Assembly: GCA_034440635.1 (NCBI GenBank)
Contig: JAOTON010000897.1
Span: 1,488,001 to 1,552,000, forward strand
Source: Lepas anatifera
Taxonomy: Eukaryota > Arthropoda > Thecostraca > Lepadidae
DNA length: 64,000 bases
Reading direction: 5' to 3'
Shown here: one piece after another, positions 48,700 to 60,060 of the stretch
Numbering within the stretch: position 1 is the stretch's first letter
Layout: every line of letters begins with the position of its first letter
Notes under the pieces: model-generated
Databases searched by the model: none
Told to the model about the DNA's origin: nothing
Seen by the model: only the letters and a program-made list of their open reading frames with translations
Translations under genes and position numbers: made by a program

Positions 48700-50640
48700 T
48701 GCATAGTTAGGTCAGCGATGAGCAGGAAGCTCCCCCAGGAGCGTCGGCGAGTATCAGGCGCTCAGCGGGGAACACACGACCGCCCCGCAGGGTGCGAGGG
48801 TGAGGGTCTGTACACTACCCTCACCAGTGCACCCACCGGCACAGCCCCGTTCCCAGACGAGCGCCCACATCCAGAACGCAGGCGGCACATCACCAACCCC
48901 CACCACAAACACGACGCATCTCAAGTAAGGTTAGATTCCAGCAGTATCAACCCGCAGCCATCCGCCGCACCCCATCCAAACTCGAACGCAACTCAATCAA
49001 ATACTGGCCTTGTACAATTTAAGTAGCGCATGTATCACCGTCGTCCCAGCTCCACGGTCTCATGACCAGCCAAGTGAAGAGTCTGATGAACAGTGATACA
49101 CGAGTGTCGACAACATATTGAAGCTCTCATTTGGACCCCAACCGCTAGGTGTCTCAGTCGGCACCCCAAGCCACAGCATCCGGCACCCGGTCCATCCCCG
49201 CGGCGTCACACGCCAGTCTGTCCATTATGACCTAGGTATAGATACGATTATGACGGCATGAGTATGATGAGGGACAGATTGCACATAACAACGACAGCCT
49301 TTGCGCCAAACAGCAGATCGGCGAGACTCATCAGGCTGGAAAGTGACGCCAACAATTATAATAACAGAAGAAGCACTTCCCAGCACATCAGTATCATCGG
49401 AGATTATGAGACATTCATCACACAGGTTCAAGCCACCAGCAACACATGAGGGGTTATTTCGCACAAAACCTTGATTGCCGAGTAGAGTAGCTGTTTTCAC
49501 AACGCGGTCGCGCCGCACGTAACTCCCGCACGTACAGACTAATTATGCCCCGCTTCCGAGCACGTCAACTCGGAGGCAGTGAGGGGCCCACACTCCAGTC
49601 AACGAAAAAAGCAGGGCCACTTCTCTAGCCACACGTGCATCCATTTCGATGCGTCACTTCAAGATATATGGCGATGAAGATTGTCAGCAAGGGACGAGAT
49701 CCAGACATGAACCTTCGAGGATGCATGAGAGGGCGTCGGAGGCAGCGAAAGAGCGTCGCCCCGCCCAGACCCAGCGGCCAATGGTGCAGCCCGTGGAGAC
49801 GGTCCCATCCGGTACGAGTCCGCGATCAGCGCCGGCATACGTCGCCAGAGATTGAAGAGTCAGTGTCCTCGGAGGAATATAGTAACGCCGCCATCAAGAA
49901 ATGTACGTCCCCACCAGCGCCGACCTCTGCACTGTTAAAGGGGCCGGATACTAAGTTGCAGAAACAGAGCCATCCGAGTCGCCGCTGAGGCCCAGCGTGT
50001 TCATCCTGCAAACGGTGTCCGCGCACGAGTCCCAGATCAGCTTTCAGGCGGACGGCATGCGGCGCTGTGGGATCAACTGGTGTAGAGCGCCCGAATGGAC
50101 TTCACGACGCCAGCACTGCTCCCCCGACACGCCTCATCTCGCACACGCCGATGAGTACGACAACAGATCGGGCAGGGGTCGCTCACGCCCGCCCACGGGG
50201 GAGAGTGTAGCGCCAGCCACCACCTCGCAGCAGCCAGGTTTCCGGTGCTCGAGGTATGCAGCGCCGCGGGCGACGTCGGTAAAGAGCACGGTGTCCGGTG
50301 GTCCCGAATGAGGCATGCAGCCAGTGATTCGCCACGGAGCACGAAGCAGACGGACCCAATCGCCCCCGCCACTCCATCCAGGGGGGCTGCATGTCGCCGA
50401 GAGAACCAGTATTCTCCCATACCGGACGCCTCCAGTCGACAGACCATCGATCCAGGGGAGAGAGCTGCCAGGGGAGGCAGGTGTGAGTCCAGCTAATTAC
50501 CCCCAGTACTCCCGGTACAGCCCACAGCTCCATCCATGTCATGACTCTCGCACCACCCAGGTGGGGTTTGGGGAGCACAGATGGGAAGAAAAGTAATTTT
50601 TTCTTAAATTTCGGATAGGGCAGGGGAGCGGTTAAGGGAT
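48700..50640. other. GC-rich block, content unidentified
   Basis: It is clearly richer in C and CG than its flanks. Plus-strand frames (48718-49026, 49635-49988, 49997-50311) are Arg/Pro/Ser-rich without a recognisable domain; several minus-strand frames overlap them. It may be a decayed element or a non-coding CpG-rich segment. No terminal repeats found. Confidence 0.4.
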
Positions 50641-51529
50641 TACCTTGTCTTTGCACCCTACCACCAAGAGACAGGAAAGATTAACCAAGTCTTAGCAAAG
50701 ACAAGAGGAAGAGTGCTCAATACACATTCATTCAGTCTTCATTCACTCATTCTTCACCGAAAAACATGACAGAGCCCTTCAAAAGGGTCAACACGCAGAG
50801 CTACAGAGACATATACATACCCACACAGTAAACACATCGCCCAACACCACCCCATAGGGACAGACAGCAGGAGAAGGCAACGCAAAACGTATTCACCTAG
50901 CACTCATGCACATTTTTTCTTCACCAAATAAACACAAGAGGACCTAGAAATGCAGATTCACAAAGATATATACATAAATATGCAAGACCATAGTATCCAC
51001 AAATGCAGATTCACAAAGACATGTACATACACTGACGAACACCCCCCCATGGGAACAGATATCTGGAAACGAGTGCAAACGGCCGTTGGTCAGAAATGAA
51101 CACTTAAACGTTATTGCAAAATAACTCCGATCTGGGACACTGCACATATTTTGGTAGTATTGGGCTAGTTTCGAGTGAAATTTAAGTTAACTGAAGGTTT
51201 TTATGAGTAGATCTTAGGCTATGGAGATTAATAAGTATCAATAAAGAGCTGACGTATGACTGTCTTAAACATGATTTTCGATCTTGGAACATCTGCAATA
51301 TTAGGGATTTTAGGAGCCAAAATTTGATTCCATACTTTAGGACAAGAATGATTGAAGACAAATGTCTGGTACAGATTGTATACAGTTGGAACAACAAAGT
51401 GAATAACTCTTCGTGTAGACGAGTTTTATTCAGAGAAACTGACATATTAAAATAATTAGGTAAATATACGCCTTTATTCGTTTCAAGTTGTCCGAAATAC
51501 CAATTTGAATCTACAATAGAAAATGAGTT
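50641..51529. other. Intergenic; short duplicated phrase
   Basis: AAATGCAGATTCACAAAGA is present at about 50948 and 51003, a local 55-bp duplication. Otherwise no gene seen. Confidence 0.5.
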
Positions 51530-51880
51530 TCCAAATATGGAACAAGCGTTTCCAAATATGGGACATTGCTATTGCACCCATTGTTGGGAACGTAGCCATT
51601 CCTGGGAACGCTGACCACAGTTTCCCCAAGGGCTCCGTGCATTTTTCTCCCCAGTTCAGTCCAAGATTTTGGTGACTAGTTTTTTTATTGTTCTAAATAG
51701 TTGGTGCAATTGTTTGTTGCTTCAAAATATGGGTGAGTGCATTTTTCTTCCCCGCTTTGTTGAAAATTTTAAATGGCTGGTGGTGTGACTATTCCATATA
51801 TTGTTGGTTAAATTTTCTGGCCTGTTCATGTTGCCATACTTTTCACACTGCTTTTGGGTATTTTGTCATACTTTTCAGAC
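51530..51880 (-). repeat. Dispersed repeat, inverted copy of 41440-42060
   Basis: Matching blocks in reverse orientation are CATTTCCAAATATGG-like and GGGAACGCTGACCACAG at 51535-51630, and GGCTGGTGGTGTGACTATTC at 51776-51795. Confidence 0.7.
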
Positions 51881-52089
51881 TGGTTTGTAGGTATTTACAT
51901 ATTTGTTCTCCCTTGTTTGATGCGAATCTTCCGTAGCAAGCGGCACAATCATTCTAGGTATATAGCTATAAGTGCATCTCGCCTGGCCTGTTGCCATACT
52001 ATAGGGGGAGGGGTGGGGGTTGGGGGCTGGGAGCCTGCCCCGCCAGCACCTCGAACAGCATCCGGCTATGCGTTTACTATTGGGGCTCG

Positions 52090-52505
52090 GACATTTCTAG
52101 GGGGGCTTGAGCCCTCTTGGATCCGTCACTGGTCGGTTCCATTTGAGGATTAAGATACCGGTTCTTAAGCCATATTTTACCTGCTTTATTTTAAAGATAT
52201 CTCGGAGAAATATCACAGATGCATAGACTGATGGGACAAAGAGACTTTTTAAAGACTTTCGCCACCCCTTCGCCCAACGGACTATCGATGCCCCATGAAA
52301 GATCAATGAAACTCTCTGACAGGTCAATGGGGCCCCCATAAATGTCGCTTCCTTCTCGGGAAGCAAGAATAAGCGCTATCGTGATCGGATTTGGCGCCCA
52401 ACGGATATATTTTTGCCGCCCCTGGCATTGGTGTCCCCCAGGTCTGGATGACACCCTGAACATGTGTTCCTGCCCTGATCGGCAATTTAAGATCTGCCTA
52501 TGGAC
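52090..52505. repeat. GC-run-rich repeat related to 47517-48613
   Basis: It shares phrases with 47560-47720: GGTCAATGGGGCCCCC against GGTCGATGGCGCCCCC, and AATGTCGCTT. End-like motifs TGGATCCGTCACTGG (52119) and GATCTGCCTATGG (52491) suggest a decayed MITE or several. Confidence 0.45.
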
Positions 52506-53411
52506 AGATGGACAAAGCCAACCCCCCTTTCACAAACCCCGCCTCTGACAGGAAGATGGTAAAGTCAACCTAACTACACATCGCCAGTGGATCCCGTGAC
52601 CCTTCTTCAAAGCGCGAAGCGTTTTGTTTTGTTCTCTAGAAACACTATGTTTTTGAAATTTTTATCCAGGGCTGGCCCCATCCAAACATTTTGCCAGGTC
52701 TGCCACAAAGCGTCAGTGGTACCACAGTTTTGTACAACGATGCAAATTTCCCATAGGCCAGTAGCCACATTTAGTTACCACACACGAGAGTTGCTACCAA
52801 TTAGGGGAAATTGGGTGTATTGCGCCCATGCGACCAATTGCGCCCCCACCCTCCACAGAAATCCTGAAGTGGTATTTGATTTTACGCACTACCATTTTGT
52901 TTCCATCACTAAGTACTTCCTCTTTCCGTCGCACAGCCATCGGTGGTAGGTCACAGCTCAGCAAAATCTGCGATTTTTATATATTACTAGGTTTCTTACG
53001 ACATTTAGGGTTTTATAATATCGAAAAATAAGAACTCAATTATATTTGGGGGAGAGCGATGACTTGCATTTTACAATAGACATATTTTTGTGTATTTTCC
53101 GCCTTCTACCGGTCGTTTCTGCGAAGAACCTGTTCCAACAGGCAGCCATGTTTGATTGCGTTCAGAAATTTCAAATGCGCCATGGGTAAATGCGCCCGCG
53201 GGCGCAATTGAATGAGGGGTGGGCGCATTTAGCAAGACAGAAAATTAATCGTAGGTACTTTGCAGAGCAATGTTTCTCAAGTTTTTCCTCCGATACCAGT
53301 ATTTTTATAGCGGGTACCTTTCAAAGCACTTTGATTCGTGCGAGTTTTGGGGTCAGCCCCTTGGGATCCTGGATCCTCCTCTGTACCTGCCTATACCTCA
53401 CGGATATGCAT

Positions 53412-53595
53412 AGGCGCAGGAATCGTGGGGGCAATGGAGGCGGCTGCCCCCACACTTTCGGACTGTGGGGGCAGTGCCCCCCCAACTTCGAGCCGATGCA
53501 TGTTGTTTGGTGGAAAGAAATGGTCGAGTCACCCGTAACCCGCAACGGACGACAACCCTTGCCCCCCCAACTTGAAAAAAGTTCCTGCGCCTATG
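53412..53595. mobile_element. 184-bp MITE inside the pogo transposon
   Basis: Inverted ends AGGCGCAGGAA and TTCCTGCGCCT are bracketed by an 11-bp duplication CGGATATGCAT (53401-53411 and 53596-53606). If three bases of this are counted as element ends, the duplication is 8 bp, as for hAT elements. The interior has inverted G-runs and C-runs. It inserted between the left end and exon 1 of the transposase. Confidence 0.85.
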
Positions 53596-53666
53596 CGGAT
53601 ATGCATGTACAGTGTTCACTCATGATACCGATATACCTAACCTTATAAACACATCCTTTCCAGAAA

Positions 53667-55929
53667 ATGTCACCACCCACTTGGAGCGTTCAAGCACTCA
53701 CCAGAGCAGTGAACGCTGTCAAGAATGGATCCTCAATCCGGAAAGCTTGCCAGCAGTTCAGGTAACAACGATTTACAGATCTAGTTATGGCATACGATAT
53801 CCCATCTATTCTGCAGGTAGCCCAGACACTTCAAACAAGTTTTGTTGAAGATGTAAATTACTGAATGAATTTGGGTATAAGGTACGGCCGATGGAATTGG
53901 AATGGCATTGACTTCCATTTTCCTTGACATGTCTAATGAATAATTTTTTTATTTCTCAGTCTGGGTATTTATGTTCTACCTTCCAGTTTCTATCCTTGCA
54001 TCCTTGTTGTTGCCATGCATTGACCTTACATCCGGCAGTACATTCATTTAAATGACGATACATATCCTTATACTGTCCTTTCCCCTTCCAGCATCCCACG
54101 TACAACACTCCGTGATCACCTTCACTGCCGAGTGCGCAACACCATCGGGTCGCCACCGAGACCAGGGAGAAAGGGACGACTACCAGTTTTCAGTGCGGAG
54201 TTCGAGGATCGCTTCAAAGCTCACGTCCTCAGCATGGCTTCTGCGTTTTATGGAATAACGCGCATGGAACTGCGGAAACTAGCATTTGATGTTGCTGAAC
54301 TCATGAACATCAACCATCCCTTCGATAAGGATATGAAGATGGCCGGGCACGACTGGGTAACCAGATTCCTTAAGAGGCACCCGGAGATAAGGGTACGGAC
54401 TCCGGAGCCGACGAGTATCTCCCGACTTGGGGGATTCAGACGATCTGAGGTCGAGCTCTTCTTCCAAAACTTGGAGAAACTGAATGACAAACACGGGTAC
54501 GGGCCGACCCACGTTTACAATATGGACGAGACTGGCGTGCCCACAACCGTGCCCGGCCGGAAGATTCTAGCTGGAAAGGGCAGTCGCCAGGTTGGCATTG
54601 TGACCAGCGCTGAGAAAGGGCAGACTACAACAGCTGTTTGCTGCTGCAATGCAGCTGGTGTGTTCATCCCCTCCCCAGCTCATCTTCGCGAGGAAGCGTA
54701 TGAATGAGTCCCTGAAACGAGGAGCGCCCCCTGGAACAATTTTTGCAACATCAGACAGTGGATGGGCAACGAAAGACACGTTCGTGGAGTGGCTGCGTCA
54801 CTTTATCAAGGTGACGGGAGCAACAGTGAAGAACAGAGTACTCCTCATCGTGGACAACCACACCAGCCACGTGTCCATCGAGGCTCTAACGCTGTGCGAG
54901 GAGAGTGGGGTGGATATCCTCACCCTGCCTCCACACACGTCACACAGACTGCAGCCGCTGGACGTCGCAGTCTTTGGTCCATTGAAGACGTGGTACAAAG
55001 ACGAGATCCACAGGTGGCTGCGGAAGAACCCAGGCCAAAGGGTGACCCAGCACCAAGTCTCCGAGGTGTTCGGTGCCGCGTACCTCAAAGCAGCGGCACC
55101 AAGGAACGCTGTAAATGGCTTCAAGGCCTCCGGCATCATGCCGTTTGACGATCAGGTATTCTCCGATGAAGACTTTGTGGCGGCTATCCACGTACTGGCG
55201 GATCGAACAGTTCAAGACGGCACCGGTGCTCAGGATGATGATGCAGGTTCGCAGGGAGATGCTCCTGAGAGGGGCGTCACCGAGGACGAAGAGACTGCGA
55301 GAGACCGTGCCGATGCCATGGGTGAAGCTGTAACAGCACAGGGTGACGTTTCTGGTGCCAAAGGAAAAGCTCTTGGAGATGAGAGTAATGCTGGTGCAAA
55401 GTGTGACGGAGACTGTGTGCATGGGCATGGTGATGGTACCCTCCCATCCTGCAGCAACGGCACTGTTGATACTGGGGCCCCACCGGAATTGGAAATGCCA
55501 GCAGAGGAGGCCCAGCGAAGGCAAGTTTCCCACATCGCTCAGATTCTGATGGAAGCCACGTCGTCAGGCAAGGTCCCAGTGACATCAGAAATCCTTAATG
55601 AGATATTGTCTGTGCCGAAACCTACCCCAAGGGAGGTCAAAAGACGTGTCAAGAGCCAGCGATCCGTGATCTTGACAAGCTCACCAGTAAAGCGAGCGCT
55701 GGTTGAAAAAGAGAAAAACACGGCTGGAAGAGAGAAAAGAGGAAAGAAGAAAGCGAAGACTCCAAGAAAGCAAAAGGTATCTCATCCAGTTGACATCTGC
55801 ATTTTCTGCGGAGAATCGGTGGTTGGGGTGAACGAAATATGGCTGCAGTGTAGCAAGTGTCAACAGTGGTGCCACGAGGCCTGCTCTGGTGGAGGGTCAT
55901 CTGCTTTTATCTGTGACTTTTGCAAGTAA
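53667..55929 (+). pseudogene. Pogo-superfamily transposase with C-terminal PHD-like finger, one frameshift
   Basis: Exon 1 is 53667-53761 (ATG, 31 codons plus AG) with donor GTAACA. The intron ends CCCCTTCCAG at 54091; exon 2 runs 54092-55929. The splice joins the two halves of a psq-type helix-turn-helix: SIRKACQQF before it, then SIPRTTLRDHL. A CENP-B/Tc5-type DNA-binding region follows (residues ~60-145), then the DDE_1 core with NMDETG (Asp 177), IVDNHTSH (Asp 286) and LQPLDVAVFG (Asp 322), a DD35D triad. An acidic linker and a Lys/Arg-rich stretch (~545-597) precede a C4HC3 PHD-like finger (CIFC, CSKC, WCHEAC, CDFC; from residue 601). One extra base near 54668 breaks the frame at about residue 224. 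It would cut and reinsert the element at TA in the nucleus. Confidence 0.9.
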
Positions 55930-56098
55930 GCAAATGTTCTCGAAAGGTTGATCAGGTTATGTTCGTGTTCTACGTTTAGTCTGCAGCGGTGCCACCAGGC
56001 CTGCTCTGGTGGCGATCCGTCTGTTTTTGTATGTAGCTCTTGCAATTTAGCAAACGTTCGTGACAGGTCAATCGAGGTTATGTTCTTGTTCTACGTTT
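55864..56098 (+). repeat. Tandem duplication (120-bp period) of the PHD-finger end
   Basis: Units start at 55864 and 55984. The second repeats the second half of the zinc finger (RCHQACSGGDPSVFVCSSC) and continues past the original stop, because TAA has become TTA. A TCTGCAG just before it could act as a splice acceptor, allowing an alternative last exon, but there is no evidence that it is used. Confidence 0.85.
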
Positions 56099-56338
56099 TT
56101 AAGTGTTCATACCTGCTTACCACCACGATCATCGATCGTGGCACGATGCGATGGGTGCAGGTGACTCGTTAAAGGTAGCGTGCTGCATGATGTTGGATGC
56201 ATTAGGTATGCATGGTGCATGAGGTTACCTTCTTTTGAAAGTTGGTATATCACACAATATACCTACTGCAGTTCGGACTGACTCGCTTCCTCCTATAAAC
56301 CCCCAGTGGTCATTCCAGTGGTCATGTGCATACTCCAG

Positions 56339-56375
56339 CCGATATGACCCTGGCAGTTGATAAGCCGATAATTCC
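56339..56375 (+). mobile_element. Short SINE body remnant
   Basis: ATATGACCCTGGCAGTTG then ATAAGCCGATAA matches the end of the SINE body (compare 8919-8950). It lies inside the pogo transposon. Confidence 0.55.
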
Positions 56376-56782
56376 GACAAACATAGATCGTCACAGTATT
56401 TGCACGCATTATTCTGAAGACGTGTGATGCAGGCTAATCGGAAACTTCACTCAATCCTGACTTATTTATTACTGTCGCTTTGCTATTTCCTAACTTATTT
56501 CGTAACTGCACAGTGCTTATTCATAGGGCGCAATTAGAAGTAATTGCGCCCCCCTCCCTGGCGCAATTAACAGTATACCTGACCTAAATGCGCCCTTTGC
56601 AATGGTTTACCAAATTCGAACTTGCTATAAAACTTTGTGATATTCAGGTCTGGGAATGCGTTCCAAATTGTGTAGAAATGATCAGGCTTTATGATATAAG
56701 TCTTTGCATCACCTAAAACTGCACATACGGCCAACCACAAGCGTTTTTCCTTAAGCGGGCGCAATACACCCAACTTCCCCTA

Positions 56783-59085
56783 ACAAAGTGCCGTCACACT
56801 TACCTTTACAAAACAGGCGCCAGATGCTCCACTTCTCAACTCAAGAAGCTTCCCACTGCAAATGAACCATCTGCTGTCGCGTCGTTGTGTTGCCATGGCG
56901 ACGCAGCCCCGCAGCGTCACGCACGCGCACAATCAGCTGAGACAATTCCCGAGAAGTAGTTCGAAACCGCTGTCCCTACTTCGGGTTCTTTACGAAGAAA
57001 CTAAAAAAAACAATGCATTTGAGTCCCGGTTCTCGCCTGAGAACGGTCCCAATGGGCTCTTATCTGAAAGATACGTGGGCCTTCTTACACTTTCCCGCCA
57101 AAATGCAAAGAACTCAATGAAGTATTCGGATAGAACAAAGAGACACCACTAAAGTCTTATGGAAGAAGTTTGTGGCAAAGTTCTCCTGAGCGGTTTTGAG
57201 CGATGTATGGTCGTTGCTTCAGCTTGATGTCTCAAACGGAAACTTGTCGCGAACTCAGCAACAATGGGAAAGTCACGTGCGTTTGCTTCCTGGAGTGGGT
57301 CGGTAAAATACGCAAAAGAGGAGGCTGGAGTATGTATTGATGCCCCGCTGTGCTTTAGGCGCATAGGCTGTGTCGTGAAAATTAGTTTGTCCCGAACAAG
57401 GCAATTGTATGACTTCATATCGCCTTAAATATACAGGAACAATGTTGGAAAATTGTGTTTTCCAAATATGAATTATGGTTTCCGTCCCGAGCATAAATAT
57501 ATGTTCCTTTCTCTTAAGCATCAATCTAATCCTCATAACAAATTTGCAGGCATTTAGCTTGGCTTCAGTCCTGGGACACAGCCCTAGCTCATATTTTTTG
57601 ATGTCGAAAAACTGTAAGCAAAGTCTATAGGTAATAGGAGCAAGGTCTGCACGTTTCCCTGGTTAAGAAATATTACATCAAGGAATCCAAAAACGTATTT
57701 TGTTCTAAACTCCTAATGGAAAAACAGAGGCATGTTGATTTTTTGGTAACCAAGGCACTGGCCTAGCTTTTTATAACAAAGCTCCACCACATTATTGGTT
57801 GCAAAGTAACCAAAACAGCTGCTGCCTACTCTTATTCCATACACTCCTGCCTGCCCCTATTATCTCGACCATGCCGAGCCAAATCACAGATTGGCCTGAT
57901 CCACAGCTAGGCCAAGGTCTGCGGGCGACTGAGTATGGACATAATTAAATGAAACCGTTATTATTTTACTGTGATATGTATGAATAAAGCATTACGAATT
58001 GAACCAAGTGATCTCTAAAAAAGGTCCGGGCATTTTATTAATTGATTGAAAAGGTCTGGGACTGACTGAGGGAGGTGACAAAGCATGGGATATTACATCA
58101 GTTTTAAATGGGCCACGTTATTTTTGCGATATTTTTGAAGCTTACAAGTATCTTTACAATTTTTCTTTAAGGTCTCACCACCACCAAGGCAGAGCAACTT
58201 TTTTCTAGATTCAAAAGAATTGTTGACCGTGTTTTGGTGGCCACAGCTATGGTGAAAAACCTGACTTCACGCTGATGTATCATCGGAGCGTGCAAAGAAA
58301 GCAACTCTTTAAGATAACAGGCCGGAAGGAATGCGAAGTCACTCTAAATATTGCTGGAAGATCTTGCAAGCCGTTCCGCGGAAAATTCGCTCTCAGCTTT
58401 ACGTCTCCACGTGAGCTAATAAATCCTGCATTCACGGTGACGTCTTGAGCGTTCAAAATGTCCTCACTGATAGTGAATGGTCTGGGATTCCATGTCGTTA
58501 GCGCGGATAACAGCGTTTAGCTGCCCTCCAAGCCATTTTAAACAGGCATGCCGAAAATAAAATGCAAAACGAACCAGTTCAGAAATAGACGCTGTCTGAC
58601 ACTGTCGGAGGATGTTTTAGCTAAAGACAGCGCCAAAGCTGCCTTCGTGTCAAGTCCGTTGCAACTTTGCAGACTCTCGTTAACCCGCACAGAATGACTT
58701 ATGGGGTCATGACCCATCATTGGGAACTATTTCATCCGGTTCAGCGATGCGCCACAGGGAGTTGGCTCATCCCGGAATAAACACGTTTAAACATGAGAAA
58801 ATCGGCGGAAATGTGACATTGAGCGGAATATGATGGTTCAGAAAAGTAAAGCGCGGTAGATCAATAATGTTCTACATCCGGTGTGGTGATACTAGGGCCA
58901 ATCTCACCAGTCGTAGGAAGTCCTAGACTGGCCCAAGGTCAGATGAAGGCTACTTGCCAACCTAGCATGACAATCAATATCGAGGAACTTGTAGTCAGTT
59001 GCAGATCGGGGGGCGGGAGGTGGAGCAAACCACGTTTGTATTGAGCTGCTGTTTTAAATGAACCAGTCAACTTCAATAGTCCCGA
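56783..59085. other. Intergenic, no gene recognised
   Basis: Frames at 56862-57152 and 57149-57418 have no recognised domain. The rest is AT-rich with no repeats evident by eye. Confidence 0.5.
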
Positions 59086-60060
59086 GTTCAAGTCCCGTCA
59101 GAGCCTCTTAATAAGTTGATCCGATCCCTCAAATATTTCCCAACAGGGTTAGAGTTGGCGACGCCGTATAACCCTGGCAGTTGGTGCGTCGTTAACACGC
59201 GCATTGACGGGGGTCTGAGCCACCTTCGCATTGACGGGGGGGCGGGTACCCGCCTCCCCTAAGATCTCGAGAACCACGGTAGGTAGCGAAAAACGGTAAA
59301 CGGCGTTGGGCTGCCCATCCACTTCTCCATCGAAAACATTTGAACCATTTTTTTGTCAGGTCACATTTAAGGTCACGAGAGGTCAAAACATGCCCGTCAT
59401 AGGGATAACATGTAAAATTAAGTTTTTCGGGCATTACATCTGAACAAGTAAAGATAGAGCAAAACGACTTGAACTATATGAATCCTCTTAGCAAGCCGAA
59501 TCGAATGATATATAATTTGACCTTGCTAGGTCAAATCAAGGATTTGACCTGACCTTAGGTCAGGTCAGGGTCAAATTATATAAAATGCATATCATTAGAA
59601 CTGCAAAGCCCAGGCGAGTCTAATGCAGCTAAAATAAATGCTCTATCATCATCCGTTACTGAGTTATTCCGTAAAAACAATTTTTCCCATATATTTCCAA
59701 AGGAGAGGTCATGCCTCGTACCTGACCTTAGGTCATCGATATCAAAAATACCGGAACATATGTTAGAGAACTCGGTGGGGCCATTATGTGATATGAGTTT
59801 CAATCGGATAAGTTCACCCTGCTCCGACTTATGCTATCTTAAACTTTTTTTGAGGTCGGGTCACTTGACCTGTACTGGTGACCTGACGTGAGATGACCTA
59901 ACCTTAAAATTTTTACAGAAGTTGTAAAAATGATGAGGGAAAAGGTATACCAAGTACGGCGGCGCTACGCGCCGCCGTTTTTCTACTTTCTCCGAAAAAC
60001 CCGAGGGGGGCGGGTACCCGCCCCCCGTCAATGCGCGTGTTAAACCCCAACGATTATTAT
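59086..60060 (+). mobile_element. SINE split at TTAA by a transposon
   Basis: The B-box-like GAGTTCAAGTCCCGTC (59091-59106), then GAGTTGGCGACGCCGTAT and CCTGGCAGTTGGTGCGTCG lead to TTAA at 59192-59195. After the inserted element, TTAA at 60040-60043 continues into ACCCCAACGATTATTAT, the expected SINE tail. The tRNA-like head upstream of 59086 is decayed, so the true start is uncertain. Confidence 0.88.
59196..60039 (-). mobile_element. TTAA-type AGGTCA-rich element, copy 5 (intact ends)
   Basis: Perfect inverted ends CACGCGCATTGACGGGGG (59196 onward, and complement ending 60039) are flanked by TTAA on both sides. The interior matches 9018-9844 in reverse orientation, with GGGCGGGTACCCGCC palindromes near each end, a GGCGGCG...CGCCGCC hairpin near 59957-59982 and AGGTCA/TGACCT clusters at 59515-59575, 59700-59735 and 59850-59900. 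Length 844 bp, no ORF of its own. TTAA duplication and short inverted ends suggest piggyBac-type mobilisation (inference). Confidence 0.92.

Larger units (their letters stand above)
52804..56780 (+). mobile_element. Pogo/Tigger-type DNA transposon, complete ends
   Basis: Terminal inverted repeats of 24 bp (52804-52827 and 56757-56780) match at 23 positions; both begin GGGGAA and reach TGTATTGCGCCC. TA flanks each end (52802-52803 and 56781-56782), the target duplication of the Tc1/mariner-pogo group. Subterminal TTGCGCCC/GGGCGCAA boxes recur at 52835, 53180-53235 and 56525-56595. It contains a two-exon transposase gene and a 184-bp MITE upstream of it. Length 3,977 bp. Confidence 0.93.
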
